A stretch of DNA of 64,000 nt from Brachybacterium kimchii (GTDB lineage: Bacteria; Actinomycetota; Actinomycetes; Actinomycetales; Dermabacteraceae), in the NCBI RefSeq assembly GCF_023373525.1, contig NZ_CP097218.1, forward strand, positions 930,001 through 994,000, read 5' to 3'. A model generated the notes under the pieces. That model did no database searches. It had not been told where the DNA came from and saw only the letters and a list, made by a program, of their open reading frames with translations. The translations under genes were made by a program, and so were the position numbers. Below, in pieces: positions 32,680 to 42,684 of the stretch (the first letter of the stretch is position 1; every line of letters begins with the position of its first letter).

Positions 32680-33621
32680 TCAGCCGTGCTTGACCGACTC
32701 GGGCTCGTGCTCGGCGATGTGCTCGGTCTCGACCTGGAACGTGGAGTGGTGGACGGACACTTCGAAATGCTCGGCCACGCAGCCCTTGACTGCGTGGAGG
32801 GTCTCGGCCGCGTGGCCGTCGGTGAAGCACTCGTCGTCGACCACCACGTGCCCGGTCAGCGTGGGAAGGCCGGTGGCCACGGTGGAGGCGTGCAGGTCGT
32901 GGACGTCCTTGACGTGGTCGAGGGCGAGGATGTGCTCGCGGACCTCGTCGAGGTCCAGGCCCTTGGGGGTGAACTCCATGAGCACGCCCACCGTCTCGCG
33001 CATGAGCTTGAGCGCGCGGGGAACGATAAGGGCCGCGATGAACAGGCCGGCCACGGCATCGGCCTGCTGGAAGCCGGTGGTGGCGATGACGATCGCGGCA
33101 ACGATGACCCCGAGCGAACCGAGGGCGTCGTTCAGAACTTCCAGGAAGGCGGCGCGCATATTGAAGTTCGCCCCGCGGCTGGAGGACAGGATGACGATCG
33201 CCACGATGTTCGCCAAGAGTCCTACGACTCCGAAGACCAGGAGCTCGGTCGCAGGAACTTCAGGAGGCTCGAACAGGCGGCGGACACCCTCGACGGCGGC
33301 ATAAGTGCCGACCACGAGGAGAAGCACTGACTGGCCGAGCGCGGCGATCACCTCGATTCTCCGGAACCCCCAGGTACGCTTCGAACTCGCCGGTCTGAGC
33401 ATGAGGGTCGCGGCGATCAGGGCAACGAGCAGCCCCGAAGCATCGGCGATTGCGTGCGCAGTGTCGGTCAGCAGCGCGAGGCTGCCGGTGACGAATGAGC
33501 CGATGGCCTGCGCGACGACGATCGTCGCGGTCATCGCGAAAGCGGCCCAGAGCTTCTTGCGGAAGTCGCCGGGATGCCCCACCTCGCCGGCCGAGTGGCC
33601 GTGGTCGTGTCCTGCGCCCAT
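32680..33621 (-). CDS. Cation diffusion facilitator (CzcD-like), 313 aa
   Basis: Six transmembrane helices followed by a cytosolic domain. Helix 2 carries TDTAHAIADASG and helix 5 has EVLNDALGS, giving the D/H metal site of zinc/cadmium CDF exporters. The N-terminus is His-rich (GAGHDHGHSAG) and the C-terminus has the regulatory fold (VREHILALDHVKDVHDLH). Proton-driven export of Zn/Cd/Co. It heads a two-gene unit with the ArsR regulator. Confidence 0.9.
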   Translation of the reverse strand: MGAGHDHGHSAGEVGHPGDFRKKLWAAFAMTATIVVAQAIGSFVTGSLALLTDTAHAIADASGLLVALIAATLMLRPASSKRTWGFRRIEVIAALGQSVLLLVVGTYAAVEGVRRLFEPPEVPATELLVFGVVGLLANIVAIVILSSSRGANFNMRAAFLEVLNDALGSLGVIVAAIVIATTGFQQADAVAGLFIAALIVPRALKLMRETVGVLMEFTPKGLDLDEVREHILALDHVKDVHDLHASTVATGLPTLTGHVVVDDECFTDGHAAETLHAVKGCVAEHFEVSVHHSTFQVETEHIAEHEPESVKHG

Positions 33622-33677
33622 GTCTGCTGGTTCTCCATTTCCCCCGCGGTTCGTCGGCCGCGGAACCCCGCATGAAT

Positions 33678-33695
33678 CATCGTCAATCGACGATG
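33678..33695 (-). promoter_or_regulatory. Operator-like palindrome upstream of the CDF gene
   Basis: CATCGTC-AATC-GACGATG, a 7-bp perfect inverted repeat with 4-bp gap, about 60 nt before the CDF start; a further CATCGTC half-site lies close by. Placed for the ArsR repressor. Confidence 0.5.
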
Positions 33696-33699
33696 CTAG

Positions 33700-34355
33700 C
33701 GCAATATGACGATGTTGGCAATTGCGCCCGATGCGGGCCGAGGCTCTACCGGCGAAGGACACGCGCGCAGGCCCCGAGAACGGGGCAGCTCTGGGGCCGG
33801 TGCGCAGCCGGGTGGGATGGGGCCGGGGCGAGGTGGAACGCTCCGGTGATGATGTTGAACAGGAGCGCTCCCACGACGTCGGCTACCGCCCGGCTGCTGT
33901 ATCCGAACGCGCGGAGCGCGTCGACCTGCCTGTCGGCCACCGATGCTGAGACGAGACAGAGCTGGACCCTGAGCCCTATGACGCCGGCGTCGCCGGGTCT
34001 GATGCCCCCTCATGGGCAAACAGGATCCCTTCCTCGAGCGGGCAGAGCGTGCCTGCCGCTTCGGAGCCAAGGCGCATGCCGCAGCCGCGCCGGGCCTGGT
34101 CCGCTCTCGCGACCAGGTCGCTGGTCCTCCTGTCAAGCTTCGCGCGGCACATTGCCCGGGTGGACTCTACGTACCCCCTGAGCACGGCCGGCGAGGCGGC
34201 CATATCGCCCACAGTGTCATGGTGCTCAATCACCTTCTCCGAGGGGCTACCGGGGCACGCCGACAGCGATCTCTGGCGTGAGTGGGGTGAAGCGAGGCGC
34301 GGCGGGTCTTCCCCTCATGCGCTGGTCCGTCCAAATCCCCTGCGGGAGACGAGGT
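33700..34355. other. Debris region without supported gene
   Basis: About 650 nt between the CDF and CsoR units. Two minus-strand frames (64 and 85 codons, 33940-33746 and 34233-33976) are open but have no convincing ribosome binding site or known domain; the first has a hydrophobic stretch (VVGALLFNIITGAFHL). Probably decayed genes. Confidence 0.4.
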
Positions 34356-34790
34356 TCAGGAGCGGACGAGGCGAGTGATGGCGTCGCTGGCCTCTTGGAT
34401 CTTCTCGAAGGCCGCTTCATCGTCACCGAGCCGGGCGGCGTCGAGGACGCAGTGCTTGAGGTGGTCGTCGAGGAGGCCGGTGGCGACGCCCTGGAGCGCT
34501 CGGGTCAGCGCGCTGACCTGAGTGAGGATGTCGATGCAGTACTTCTCCTCGTCGATCATCTTCGAGATGCCGCGCGCCTGGCCCTCGATGCGGCTCAGCC
34601 GGCGCAGATAGGCCTGCTTGTCGCTGATGTAGCCGTGCTGATGCTCGTCGGAGGCCTCCGGGTCGAGCGCCTGCCCGGTAGCGCCGCCGCAGCAGCCGGC
34701 GTCGGCGAGGAGGTTCTCGCGGTCGTTGTGCGGAGCATCTGCGTCGGTGGTGCTGCAGCAGCCGGCAGTGGCCTCGATGTCGTTCGTCAT
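34356..34790 (-). CDS. csoR: CsoR-family copper-sensing repressor, 144 aa
   Basis: The C-terminal about 85 residues are a CsoR/RcnR four-helix protein: KQAYLRRLSRIEGQARGISKMIDEEKYCIDILTQVSALTRALQGVATGLLDDHLKHC. Cys in KYCIDIL and H-x-x-x-C in LKHCV supply the Cu(I) ligands. An unusual N-terminal extension carries two Cys pairs (AGCCST, AGCCGG). Follows copA on the same strand. Its target is probably the repeat at 38011-38061. Confidence 0.85.
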   Translation of the reverse strand: MTNDIEATAGCCSTTDADAPHNDRENLLADAGCCGGATGQALDPEASDEHQHGYISDKQAYLRRLSRIEGQARGISKMIDEEKYCIDILTQVSALTRALQGVATGLLDDHLKHCVLDAARLGDDEAAFEKIQEASDAITRLVRS

Positions 34791-34842
34791 GATGGTGGTG
34801 CCTTTCGGTCTTGAGGGGATCAGTTGTGCGTGCGGCCGTTGG

Positions 34843-37110
34843 TCACTGCTTGACGACGCTGCGGAACCCGCGCAGGCGGAGGCTGTTGCCGACGACGAAC
34901 ACGGACGAGAACGCCATCGCCGCGCCGGCGAGCATGGGGTTGAGCATGCCCAGCGCTGCGACCGGGATGGCCGCGACGTTGTAGGCGAAGGCCCAGAACA
35001 GGTTCGTCTTGATCGTCGACAGGGTCTTCCGGGACAGGCGGATCGCGTCGACGGCGGCCCGCAGGTCGCCGCGGACGAGCGTGATGTCGCTGGCTTCGAT
35101 CGCCACGTCGGTGCCGGTGCCCATCGCCAGGCCGAGATCGGCCTGGGCCAGGGCGGGGGCGTCGTTGACACCGTCGCCGACCATCGCCACAACCTTGCCC
35201 TCGCCCTGCAGTCGGGCGACGACGTCGACCTTGTCCTTGGGCAGGACCTCGGCGATGACCTCGTCGATGCCGACCTCGGCGGCGATCTGTCGTGCGACGG
35301 CGTCGTTGTCGCCGGTCAGCAGCACCGGGGTGAGACCGAGCTCCTTGAGCCCACGGATCGCTTCGGCACTGGTGGGCTTGACCGTGTCGGCGACGACGAG
35401 GACGCCGCGGGCCTTTCCGTCCCAGCCGACCGCGACGACGGTCTTACCCTCGTTCTCAGCAGCCACCTTGGCCTCGGCGACCTCAGTAGAGAGCTTCTGC
35501 GACCAGTCGGCCAGCAGCGACTCGCGCCCAACGACCACGGAGGTGCCCTCGACGATGCCCTGTACGCCCTTGCCCTCGACGTTGGCGAAGTCTTCGAGTG
35601 GGGGCAGGGTGCCGACCTCGTCGGCCGCGCCCGTGGCGATGGCCTGCGCGATGGGATGCTCGGAGGCGTTCTCGAGAGCCCCGGCCAAGCGGAGCAGTTC
35701 GGCGCGGTCGACGCCGGGCTCGGTGATCGCGTCGATGAGGGTCATCTTCCCGGCGGTGACGGTGCCGGTCTTGTCCAGCACCACGGTGTCGACCTTGCGG
35801 GTGGACTCGAGCACCTCGGGGCCCTTGATGAGCACGCCCATCTGCGCGCCGCGGCCGGTGCCGACCAACAGCGCGGTCGGCGTGGCGAGCCCGAGGGCGC
35901 AGGGGCAGGCGATGACGAGCACGGACACGGCTGCGGTGAAGGCAGCGGCGACGGGGAACCCTGCCCCGAGCCATGCCCCGAGGGCGATCACGGCGATGAC
36001 GATCACGATGGGCACGAACACCCCGGAGATCCGGTCGGCCAGTCGCTGGACCTCGGCCTTGCCCGTCTGGGCGTCCTCGACGAGCTTGGCCATCTGCGCC
36101 AGCTGCGTATCCGAGCCGACCCGAGTGGCGCGTACGACGAGGCGTCCGCCGGCGTTGACTGTCGCCCCGGTGACCTGGTCGCCTTCTGCGACCTCGACGG
36201 GCACGGACTCACCGGTGAGCATCGAAGCGTCCACTGCGGAGGTGCCGGAGACGACGGTGCCGTCGGTGGCGATCTTCTCCCCGGGACGGACGACGAACTG
36301 ATCCCCGACGGCCAGCTGGGAGGTCGGGATCTTCACCTCGACGCCGTCGCGGAGCACCGAGACCTCCTTCGCGCCGAGCTCGAGCAGGGCGCGAAGCGCC
36401 GCTCCGGCCTGCCGCTTGGAGCGCTTCTCGAAGTAGCGGCCGGCGAGGATGAACATCGTCACCCCTGCACCGACCTCGAGGTAGATGTTCGCCGCACCGT
36501 TCGACGGGGCGATAGTGAACTCGAAGGCGTGCGTCATGCCCGGCACGCCGGCAGTGCCGAGGAAGAGGGCGTAGAGCGACCACAGGAACGCCGCCATGGT
36601 GCCCATCGAGATGAGCGTGTCCATCGTCGCGGCACCGTGGCGGAGATTCGTCCATGCCGCCTTGTGGAACGGCCAGGCCGCCCACACGATCACCGGCGCG
36701 GCCAGGGCCAGGGAGGCCCACTGCCAGTAGGTGAACTGCAGGGCGGGGATCATCGCCATCGCGATCACCGGCACGGTGAGCACGATCGACCCGATCAGCC
36801 GGTGCCTGAGCGAGGTCAGTTCGGGATCGACCGCATCGTCCACCTCGGCAGTGGACGCAGGGTCCGTCTGCTTCGGCGTCGGCAGCCCCGCGGTGTAGCC
36901 GGTCTTCTCGACCTCGCTGATCAGCAGCGCCGGGTCGTAGCCGTCGGGGACGGTTACCTTCGCCTTCTCGGTGGCGTAGTTGACCGCCGCTGCGACCCCG
37001 TCGAGCCTATTGAGCTTCTTCTCGATCCGGTTCGCGCAGGACGCGCAGGTCATCCCGCCGATCTCCAGCTCGATGCCGGCGTCCGCCACCGGCTGCGTGT
37101 GCGTGCTCAC
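34843..37110 (-). CDS. copA: Copper-exporting P1B-type ATPase, 755 aa
   Basis: One N-terminal HMA domain with GGMTCASC (about residue 22), CPC in the membrane ([11 protein letters not shown], about 405), TGES (about 300), DKTGT (about 447), HP (SEHPIAQA) and GDGVNDAP. These mark a Cu(I) exporter. GTG at 37110 follows GGAAGGGG. Flanked by ydhK/copZ upstream and csoR downstream, all on the minus strand, forming a copper-efflux operon. Confidence 0.95.
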   Translation of the reverse strand: MSTHTQPVADAGIELEIGGMTCASCANRIEKKLNRLDGVAAAVNYATEKAKVTVPDGYDPALLISEVEKTGYTAGLPTPKQTDPASTAEVDDAVDPELTSLRHRLIGSIVLTVPVIAMAMIPALQFTYWQWASLALAAPVIVWAAWPFHKAAWTNLRHGAATMDTLISMGTMAAFLWSLYALFLGTAGVPGMTHAFEFTIAPSNGAANIYLEVGAGVTMFILAGRYFEKRSKRQAGAALRALLELGAKEVSVLRDGVEVKIPTSQLAVGDQFVVRPGEKIATDGTVVSGTSAVDASMLTGESVPVEVAEGDQVTGATVNAGGRLVVRATRVGSDTQLAQMAKLVEDAQTGKAEVQRLADRISGVFVPIVIVIAVIALGAWLGAGFPVAAAFTAAVSVLVIACPCALGLATPTALLVGTGRGAQMGVLIKGPEVLESTRKVDTVVLDKTGTVTAGKMTLIDAITEPGVDRAELLRLAGALENASEHPIAQAIATGAADEVGTLPPLEDFANVEGKGVQGIVEGTSVVVGRESLLADWSQKLSTEVAEAKVAAENEGKTVVAVGWDGKARGVLVVADTVKPTSAEAIRGLKELGLTPVLLTGDNDAVARQIAAEVGIDEVIAEVLPKDKVDVVARLQGEGKVVAMVGDGVNDAPALAQADLGLAMGTGTDVAIEASDITLVRGDLRAAVDAIRLSRKTLSTIKTNLFWAFAYNVAAIPVAALGMLNPMLAGAAMAFSSVFVVGNSLRLRGFRSVVKQ

Positions 37111-37148
37111 TGCCCGCCCCTTCCTGTCGTGATCCGTCCGCGGCCTGG

Positions 37149-37781
37149 TCAGCCGGCGGGGTGGACTTCGCTCTCGACGACCCACTTGTGGTTCGTCATC
37201 GGCATCTCGCCGCCGGGGATGTCGACCATGTAGACGGTCTCCTGGGTGGAGTGGTCGATCGTCGCCGTCGCTCCCTGCATCCCGGTCATGTGCTCGGCTT
37301 CCAGCACGACCTCGGTGCCGTCGGCCAGCGGTGCCTCGCCGGGGCTCTCGAGCTCCTCGTGGACGACCCATTTGTGATCGGCCACGGGCTGGCCGCCATC
37401 GGTGGGCGTGTAGCTAACCGAGTAGGTGGTCGTGGTGAACGCGCCGGAGATCGTCGCCTCCGCGCCGTCCATACCCGGCATGTGGTCCGCGCTCAGCCGC
37501 ACGGTCGTCCCGACCGGGTACGTGGGATCCGCCGCTTCCTGGATGCCTGCCGGCGGTGCGCCGCCGTCGGCCGGGTGGTCGTGGCCGTCCATGCCGCCGT
37601 CAGTGTGTGTGCTGTCGTCGTTGCTCACGCCTTCTCCTTCGCTGTGCTCGTTCATCTGACTCTGCTGCGTCCACGACTGCACGACGCTGTCGGGGACGAT
37701 GACGCCGGCCAGCCCGTAGGATCCGCCGAACGTCGCCACCAGGCCCGCGCCGTAGATCGCGAGACGGACAGGGACTCTCAT
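37149..37781 (-). CDS. YdhK-family protein with two DUF1541 repeats, 210 aa
   Basis: N-terminal membrane anchor (about 8-28), His/Asp-rich linker ([14 protein letters not shown]), then two copies of the DUF1541 repeat ([12 protein letters not shown]...HKWVVHEE and [12 protein letters not shown]...HKWVVESE). His and Met residues suggest extracellular copper binding. Common partner of CopA/CopZ. Starts right at the end of copZ. Confidence 0.85.
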   Translation of the reverse strand: MRVPVRLAIYGAGLVATFGGSYGLAGVIVPDSVVQSWTQQSQMNEHSEGEGVSNDDSTHTDGGMDGHDHPADGGAPPAGIQEAADPTYPVGTTVRLSADHMPGMDGAEATISGAFTTTTYSVSYTPTDGGQPVADHKWVVHEELESPGEAPLADGTEVVLEAEHMTGMQGATATIDHSTQETVYMVDIPGGEMPMTNHKWVVESEVHPAG

Positions 37782-37990
37782 CAGGCCCGCTCCGCCTGGT
37801 AGCCGGCCTCCTCGACCGCGGCGAGGACCTTCGCGTCATCGACCTCGTCGGAGGCGGTGACGACGAGCTTGCCGGTCTGGGCGCTGACGTCGATGCCCGT
37901 GACACCGGCGATCTCGCCGACTTCCTCGCGCACCGACATCTCGCAATGCCCGCAGGTCATCCCGGTCACCTGGTATTCGCTGACTGCCAT
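37781..37990 (-). CDS. copZ: CopZ-like copper chaperone, 69 aa
   Basis: A single HMA domain with the MTCGHC metal site near residue 10 and the GKLVVTAS...VEEAGY pattern. Delivers Cu(I) to CopA. First gene of the copper operon, directly behind the CsoR-type promoter; its stop touches the ydhK start. Confidence 0.92.
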   Translation of the reverse strand: MAVSEYQVTGMTCGHCEMSVREEVGEIAGVTGIDVSAQTGKLVVTASDEVDDAKVLAAVEEAGYQAERA

Positions 37991-38010
37991 CGTTCTTCCT
38001 TCCGTCGGAC

Positions 38011-38068
38011 ATACCCTGGAGGGGTATGTGCTCGATACAAGAGTATACCCCCTCCAGGTATTCCCTCA
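38011..38068 (-). promoter_or_regulatory. Copper operon promoter with two CsoR-type boxes
   Basis: Two related pseudo-palindromes, ATACCCTGGAGGGGTAT (38011-38027) and ATACCCCCTCCAGGTAT (38045-38061), carry the TACCCC/GGGGTA halves of CsoR operators. On the minus strand TTGAGG (38068-38063), 16 nt, then TATACT (38047-38042) make a promoter with the second box in the spacer, so CsoR would block polymerase. Confidence 0.75.
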
Positions 38069-38158
38069 ACGGAGTCGCATCGCGAGAGGGACAGAACGCC
38101 CCGGGTGCCGGGGTGCTCCCGACGGATATACGGGGAGCATGCCCCCACCGCGGATGGC

Positions 38159-38410
38159 ATGACGGTGCGCGCCGCGAACGGCGAGCCTGAACATGAGCGT
38201 TCCGCACGGCCCACCGCCGCGCGATCGAGGAAGATCGATGACGTCCACGATTCCGACCGGCGGGGCCTGCTGCCGCCGCTGGTGATCGCCTCGGCCCAGT
38301 TGATGGTGGTGCTCGACGACTCGATCGTGAACATCGCCCTGCCGAGCATCCAGCACGAGCTCGATGTCGCACCTACCCTGTTGCCGCGGGTGGTCAACGC
38401 GTACTTCAGC
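38159..38410 (+). pseudogene. N-terminal fragment of a DHA2-type MFS transporter
   Basis: After a basic leader it reads LPPLVIASAQLMVVLDDSIVNIALPSIQ, the first helix with the D-x-S-I-V-N-I-A-L-P signature of 14-helix drug/proton antiporters. Homology ends at VVNAY about 20 nt before the ISL3-type element. The rest of the gene is absent. Confidence 0.75.
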
Positions 38411-38431
38411 CGGGACTGCCGCGCGATTGGT

Positions 38432-39869
38432 GGCTCTTCAGAGGTGAGTGTGAGCGCGCCGGTGGTGCGGGGTAGCTGGGCGTAGGCTTCGAGGTCCTCG
38501 ATGATGAGCGGACTCTTACCCCCTGCTCGCACCAAGGACCTCGACGATGCCCAACCATAGTTGCGTATGCCCTGACGCGCTCGATCGCTGCGGTCGATGC
38601 GATCTCCTCCTCGACTTCCCCAGCCTCCACCTGGTCTCGGTGACGAAGCCCCAGGCGGGTTTGATGCTCGAGGTGGAGTCCTGCGATCCGGTGACCGGCT
38701 GCCCTGGTTGCGGGGTCATCGCCACTGGTGACGGTCGAGATGATCGATGCGCCTTGGGCGGGCGGGCCGGTGCGGATCCGATGGCGCAAGCGCCGCTGGA
38801 TCTGCCTCGAGGACGTCTGTACGGTGGTCTCTTTCGTCGAGCAAGCCCCCGAGGTCTGCGCACCCGTGGCCTGCTGAGCACTCGCGCGATTCGGTGGGCG
38901 ATTGGCCTGCTCCGCCGCGAGGGCGCGAAGATCCAGGGCCTGGCCCGGCAACTCGGCACGACCTGGAACACGCTCTGGACTCAGGTCCAGCCCATCCTGG
39001 CCCGGGCCGCGAACGACCCGGTCCGGTTCGAGGGCGTGCAGGTCCTGGGCGTGGACGAGCACATCTGGCACCATCGAGACCCGCGCCGGCGTGGCCCGAA
39101 GGAACTTACCGGGATGGTGGGCCTGACCCGCGGCCCTCACCCTACTGCCAGGCTCCTCGACCTTGTCCCCGGACGGTCCGGCAAGGCCTACCGTGACTGG
39201 CTGGACGCACGGGGCGAGGCGTTCCGCAAGCGGGTCGAGATCGCGACGCTGGACCCGTTCCAGGGCTACAAGAACGCGATCGATGACCAGCTCGAAGACG
39301 CCACCCGCGTGCTCGATGCGTTCCACATCGTCAAGCTCGGCACGGCCGCCGTGGATGATGTGCGCCGCCGGATCCAGCAGGAGACCTTCGGTCATCGCGG
39401 ACGCAAGGGCGATCCTCTTTACGGGATCCGCCACATCCTCCGCCCCGGGCGCGAACGCCTCACCTCACGCCAGCAGGCCCGTCTGAACAGCGCGTTCGCT
39501 GCCCATCCCGATCATGTCGCGGTCGAGGTCGCCTACCAATGCGCTCAGGACCTCCGCGACGTCTTCCATCAGCCGACCCCCGTGAAGGGCCGACAGCTCG
39601 CCGAGCAGTTGATCGCCACCCTGCCCAGATATGCCCGATCCCCGAGATCGCGAGACTGGGGGAAGACTCTGCGCCACTGGAAGACAGCGTTCCTGGCCTA
39701 CTTTGACACCGACGGCGCGAGCAACGGTGGCACCGAGGCGATCAACGGGATCATCGAACTCGGCCGCCGCATCGCCCGAGGGTTCCGCAACTACGAGCAC
39801 TACCGCCTCCGAATGCTCCTCATCACCGGCGGACTCGACGCCTCGCCCCACACTCACCTCTGAAGAGCC
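38432..39869 (+). mobile_element. ISL3-family insertion sequence
   Basis: Terminal inverted repeats GGCTCTTCAGAGGTGAGTGT (left, 38432) and its complement at 39869. One transposase gene inside. The flanks differ (no 8-bp duplication): left is the MFS fragment, right is an IS3 orfA, so one side has been rearranged. Confidence 0.85.
38547..39863 (+). pseudogene. ISL3-family transposase with two compensating frameshifts
   Basis: N-terminal Cys cluster (HSCVCPDALDRCGRC...CPGCG) and a C-terminal DDE domain (GVDEHIWHH, LDAFHIVKLG, GTEAINGII) match ISL3 transposases. Between about 38735 and 38865 the frame encodes nonsense, while the next frame reads VEMIDAPWAGGPVRIRW and RRWICLEDVCTVVSFVEQAPEVCAP, the expected family sequence. 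Two opposite indels therefore scramble about 40 residues including the helix-turn-helix entry. Probably inactive unless these are sequence errors. Confidence 0.75.
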
Positions 39870-40157
39870 CTATTTTCCCGGCAGATTCGCCTGGGACAGG
39901 TAGGCCGCCGCCCTGCGCAGGACCTCGTTCTCCTGCGCCAGCAGCCGGTTGCGCTTCTTCAGCTCTCGCAGCTCGGCCTTGTCGGCCTCGCTCAGACCGG
40001 GCCGGCGACCGTCCTCGACTTCGGCCTGCTTCATCCAGTTCGCCAGCGAGCCTTCGGAGATGCCGAAGTCCTTCGCGATCTGCGCCAGCGACGCCTGGCC
40101 CTTGCGGGCGACGGCCACGACGTCGTCGCGGAACTTCTTGGGATAGGGCTTTGCCAC
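39870..40157 (-). CDS. IS3-family OrfA (helix-turn-helix subunit), 95 aa
   Basis: Helix-turn-helix ASLAQIAKDFGISEGSLANWMKQAE and a leucine-zipper helix (LRELKKRNRLLAQENEVLRRAAAYL). It ends at an A-rich slippery stretch where the ISL3-type element abuts, so OrfAB cannot be made. No longer able to transpose alone. Confidence 0.8.
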   Translation of the reverse strand: MAKPYPKKFRDDVVAVARKGQASLAQIAKDFGISEGSLANWMKQAEVEDGRRPGLSEADKAELRELKKRNRLLAQENEVLRRAAAYLSQANLPGK

Positions 40158-40219
40158 GGGGACAACCTTCCAGCGAGTACAAGATCCTCACAGTTCAGGT
40201 GCCAACCAAACTCGGGGCA
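39870..40219 (-). mobile_element. IS3-family left-end remnant
   Basis: Runs from a TG-type terminus at 40219 through orfA to the point where the ISL3-type element begins; orfB and the right end are missing. The IS end interrupts the ArsR gene on its other side. Confidence 0.65.
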
Positions 40220-40500
40220 GACCCATCCAGCACCTCTCGATAGGCGAGCAGCGGGTGCGCGACCTTGTCGAGCACATGCACCTTGCGCAGTCTACGGTCA
40301 GCCAGCAGCTGTCCTGCCTACGCGATTGCGGAGTCGTGACCGTGCGGATCGAGGGTCGTTCGTCATGGTTCTCCCTCACCAACCCGGGCAGACTCGCCGA
40401 CCTCTTCGGAGCAGCGGACAGGCTGCTCACCGCGGCCGGGGCCTCGCTATTGCTGAAGTACCACCAAGACCACGCCGAGTTCGAGGACGTCGATCTCAGA
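40220..40500 (+). pseudogene. ArsR-family repressor, 5' end cut by IS3
   Basis: Reads in frame from the IS border: QHLSIGEQRVRDLVEHMHLAQSTVSQQLSCLRDCGVVTVRIEGRSSWFSL, a winged helix missing its first helices and start codon. The frame has no stop before the overlapping CDF start at 40500. Paralogue of the intact ArsR at 32239. Confidence 0.75.
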
Positions 40501-41433
40501 TGGGCGCGGGGCATGACCATGCACGTGGTTCCGGAGCGTCCAGCGGCGCGCGCACCCGGCTCGCGATCGCACTCTCCATCACTGCCGTCACCGTGCTGGC
40601 GCAGGCGGTGGGGAGCCCCGTCACCGGCAGTCTTGCGCTGCTCACGGACACGGCACACGCTCTGGTAGACGCCTCGGGGCTGCTCGTCGCGCTGATCGCC
40701 GCGACCATGATGCTCAGGCCCGCGAGCAGCACCCGGACCTGGGGGCTTCGCCCGGATAGAAGTGCTGGCGGCGCTGGCGCAGGCCCAAGCTCCTCATCGT
40801 GGTCGGCACCTACACAGCCGTCGAGGGGATCTCGCGCTGTCAGAGCCGCCGGAGGTCCCCTCGGATCAGCTGCTGATCTTCGGCGTGATCGGATTGGTCG
40901 CGAACATCATCGCGATCCTCATCCTCGCCGGTGGCAGGGACTCGAGTCTCAACATGAGTGCCGGGTTCCTGGAGGTGCTCAATGATGCGTTGGGGTCTCT
41001 GGGCGTGATCGCGGCCGCGATCGTGATCCAGGTGACGGGCTTCCAGCAAGCGGATGCGTTGATGGGGCTGTTCATTGCTGCTCTGATCGTTCCGAGGGCC
41101 GTCCGCATCATGGTCGACACGTTGCGCATCCTCATGGACTACACCCCGAAGGGTGTTGATCTCGATGAGGTGCGGGAGCGCATCGTCGCGCTCGAACATG
41201 TGGAAGACGTCCATGGCCTGAGCGCCTCTGCGATCGGAAGCAACCTCCCTATCATCTCCGCGCACGTTGCGGTCGGTGAGGAATGCTTCGAATCGGTGCA
41301 TGCCCTCAGGATTCTGGAGGAGGTCCAGGTCTGCGTCAGCACCCACCTCCCAGTGGCGTTCGAGCACGCCACGATTCAGCTGGAGAGCCCGTCGGTGCGG
41401 CAACGCGAAGCCGGCAAGACGCTCCACACATGA
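40500..41433 (+). pseudogene. CDF cation exporter, frameshifted
   Basis: Starts MGAGHDHARG, then helices with TDTAHALVDASG; the second half reads EPPEVPSDQLLIFGVIGLVANII...EVLNDALGS...VDLDEVRERIVALEHVEDVHGLS. It is a close paralogue of the CDF at 32680. An extra G in the run at about 40743 shifts the frame after RTWG, and two further shifts lie between about 40790 and 40840. Not translatable as one protein. Confidence 0.8.
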
Positions 41434-41469
41434 GAACCCCCGTTCGCCGGGAATCTGTGTTACGTATGA

Positions 41470-41513
41470 CGATCGGCGTGCACCCCACCACGTAGTGGGG
41501 TGCACGCCGATCG
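41470..41513. terminator. Strong bidirectional terminator hairpin
   Basis: A perfect 19-bp inverted repeat with a 6-nt loop (CACGTA) between the convergent CDF pseudogene and NlpC gene. Confidence 0.8.
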
Positions 41514-41525
41514 ATGACGCCGGGC

Positions 41526-42344
41526 TCAGCGGAAGGAGATGAAGGTGGGGTTGCCCCAGATGGTGCGCTCGGTGACGGCGCCGGGGGAGCGGCCCGCATC
41601 GACGACCTTGTCGCCGCCGGCGTAGATGCCCATGTGGCCGGGCCACACGACGATGTCGCCGGGCTGGGCCTCGGACTTCGAAACCTGGGTGCCCGCGGCG
41701 ACCTGCTGGCCGGAGGTGCGGGGGAGGTCAATTCCGACCTGCTTGTAGGCGTACTGGGTCAGACCGGAGCAGTCGAAGCTCACGCCCGGCTTGCTAGAGC
41801 CCCAGGAGTAGGAGGCACCGATCTGGGTGCGTGCCGCATCGACGATCGCCTCGCCACTGCTGGAGGAGGTGGACGCACCCCGGGTCGGAACCGAGGTACC
41901 AGAGCCGCCGACGGAAGCGCCGCCATTGAGGGAGCCACGGGTCTCGGGGCCCACGACGCCGTCGATCTGGAGCCCGTTGGCGCGCTGGTAGTCCTTCACG
42001 GCGCCGTGGGTGAGCTTGCCGAACTTGCCGTCCACGGCGAGGTCGGCGCCCTCGTCATTCAGCGCGGACTGGAGCTGCTCGACCGTGGAGCCCTGGGAGC
42101 CCCAGCGGAGCTTCTCCGAAGACTGGAGTGCGGCTGCCGGGGCCGGGGACGCGGCGGTCGGCGAGGCGGCAGGGGTGGACGCCGGGGCGGCAGGGGCTGC
42201 CTGGGCAGCGCCACCGGCGAAGGCGGAGCCGAGCAGAACGGTGCCGAGGACAGCTGCGCCGCCGGTCCCGCGCAGGGCACGTCCGCTGTGACGAAGGGGG
42301 GTGACTGCGCGGCCGGGCGCGCGATGGGAATTGCTCGTGGCCAT
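41526..42344 (-). CDS. Secreted peptidoglycan hydrolase: PG-binding plus NlpC/P60, 272 aa
   Basis: Signal peptide (about 1-48, ending GGAAQAAPAAPA), Ala/Pro-rich linker, a peptidoglycan-binding_1 domain (about 78-135: GSQGSTVEQLQSALND...DGKFGKLTHGAVKDYQRANGL), Ser/Gly linker, then NlpC/P60 (about 165-272) with catalytic Cys in FDCSGLTQYAY and His in WPGHMGIYAGG. Cleaves stem peptides of the cell wall. It is intact among broken neighbours. ATG 42344 follows CACGGAG. Confidence 0.9.
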   Translation of the reverse strand: MATSNSHRAPGRAVTPLRHSGRALRGTGGAAVLGTVLLGSAFAGGAAQAAPAAPASTPAASPTAASPAPAAALQSSEKLRWGSQGSTVEQLQSALNDEGADLAVDGKFGKLTHGAVKDYQRANGLQIDGVVGPETRGSLNGGASVGGSGTSVPTRGASTSSSSGEAIVDAARTQIGASYSWGSSKPGVSFDCSGLTQYAYKQVGIDLPRTSGQQVAAGTQVSKSEAQPGDIVVWPGHMGIYAGGDKVVDAGRSPGAVTERTIWGNPTFISFR

Positions 42345-42684
42345 GAATGTTCTCCGTGAATATCCCTGGAATGTACAGGGAGAGTCGGGCATTGGGTCGC
42401 GGCAACGCAAAAGCAACGCAAGTATCAGGAAGAAACTCTCGTACCTCGTAACCGGTATGAGCAACGTACCGAAGGGCCGAGGCGACGGGAACAGTGAAGA
42501 GCGATCCTGTTCGATGACTTCACTCGTTCTTGAACCGGACCCAAGTCTGGCCGACGTCCCGCACCTTCTCTTTACTCAACTCCGGTGACTCGGTGGGGCT
42601 CATGTCACACCTGCCGTGGACTCTTCCGGATCCTGAGTTATCGCAGGATGCGGCAGGCCCGCATGAAATCTGACGCGGGGGTGC
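42345..42684. other. Upstream region of the NlpC gene, no gene seen
   Basis: About 340 nt with no supported frame; it presumably holds the NlpC promoter and leader. I looked for a cyclic-di-AMP riboswitch, common before such genes, and could not recognise its conserved blocks. Confidence 0.4.

Noticed and set aside
33976..34233. 85-codon minus-strand frame as a gene
   Set aside because: No ribosome binding site, promoter or known domain; lies in a debris stretch between resistance units.
34726..37233. 835-codon plus-strand frame opposite copA
   Set aside because: Mirror of a clear CopA gene; low-complexity Gly/Asp/Arg product without domains, caused by GC-rich codon bias.
42345..42684. Cyclic-di-AMP riboswitch before the NlpC/P60 gene
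   Set aside because: Expected for such genes, but I could not find the conserved blocks in either strand.
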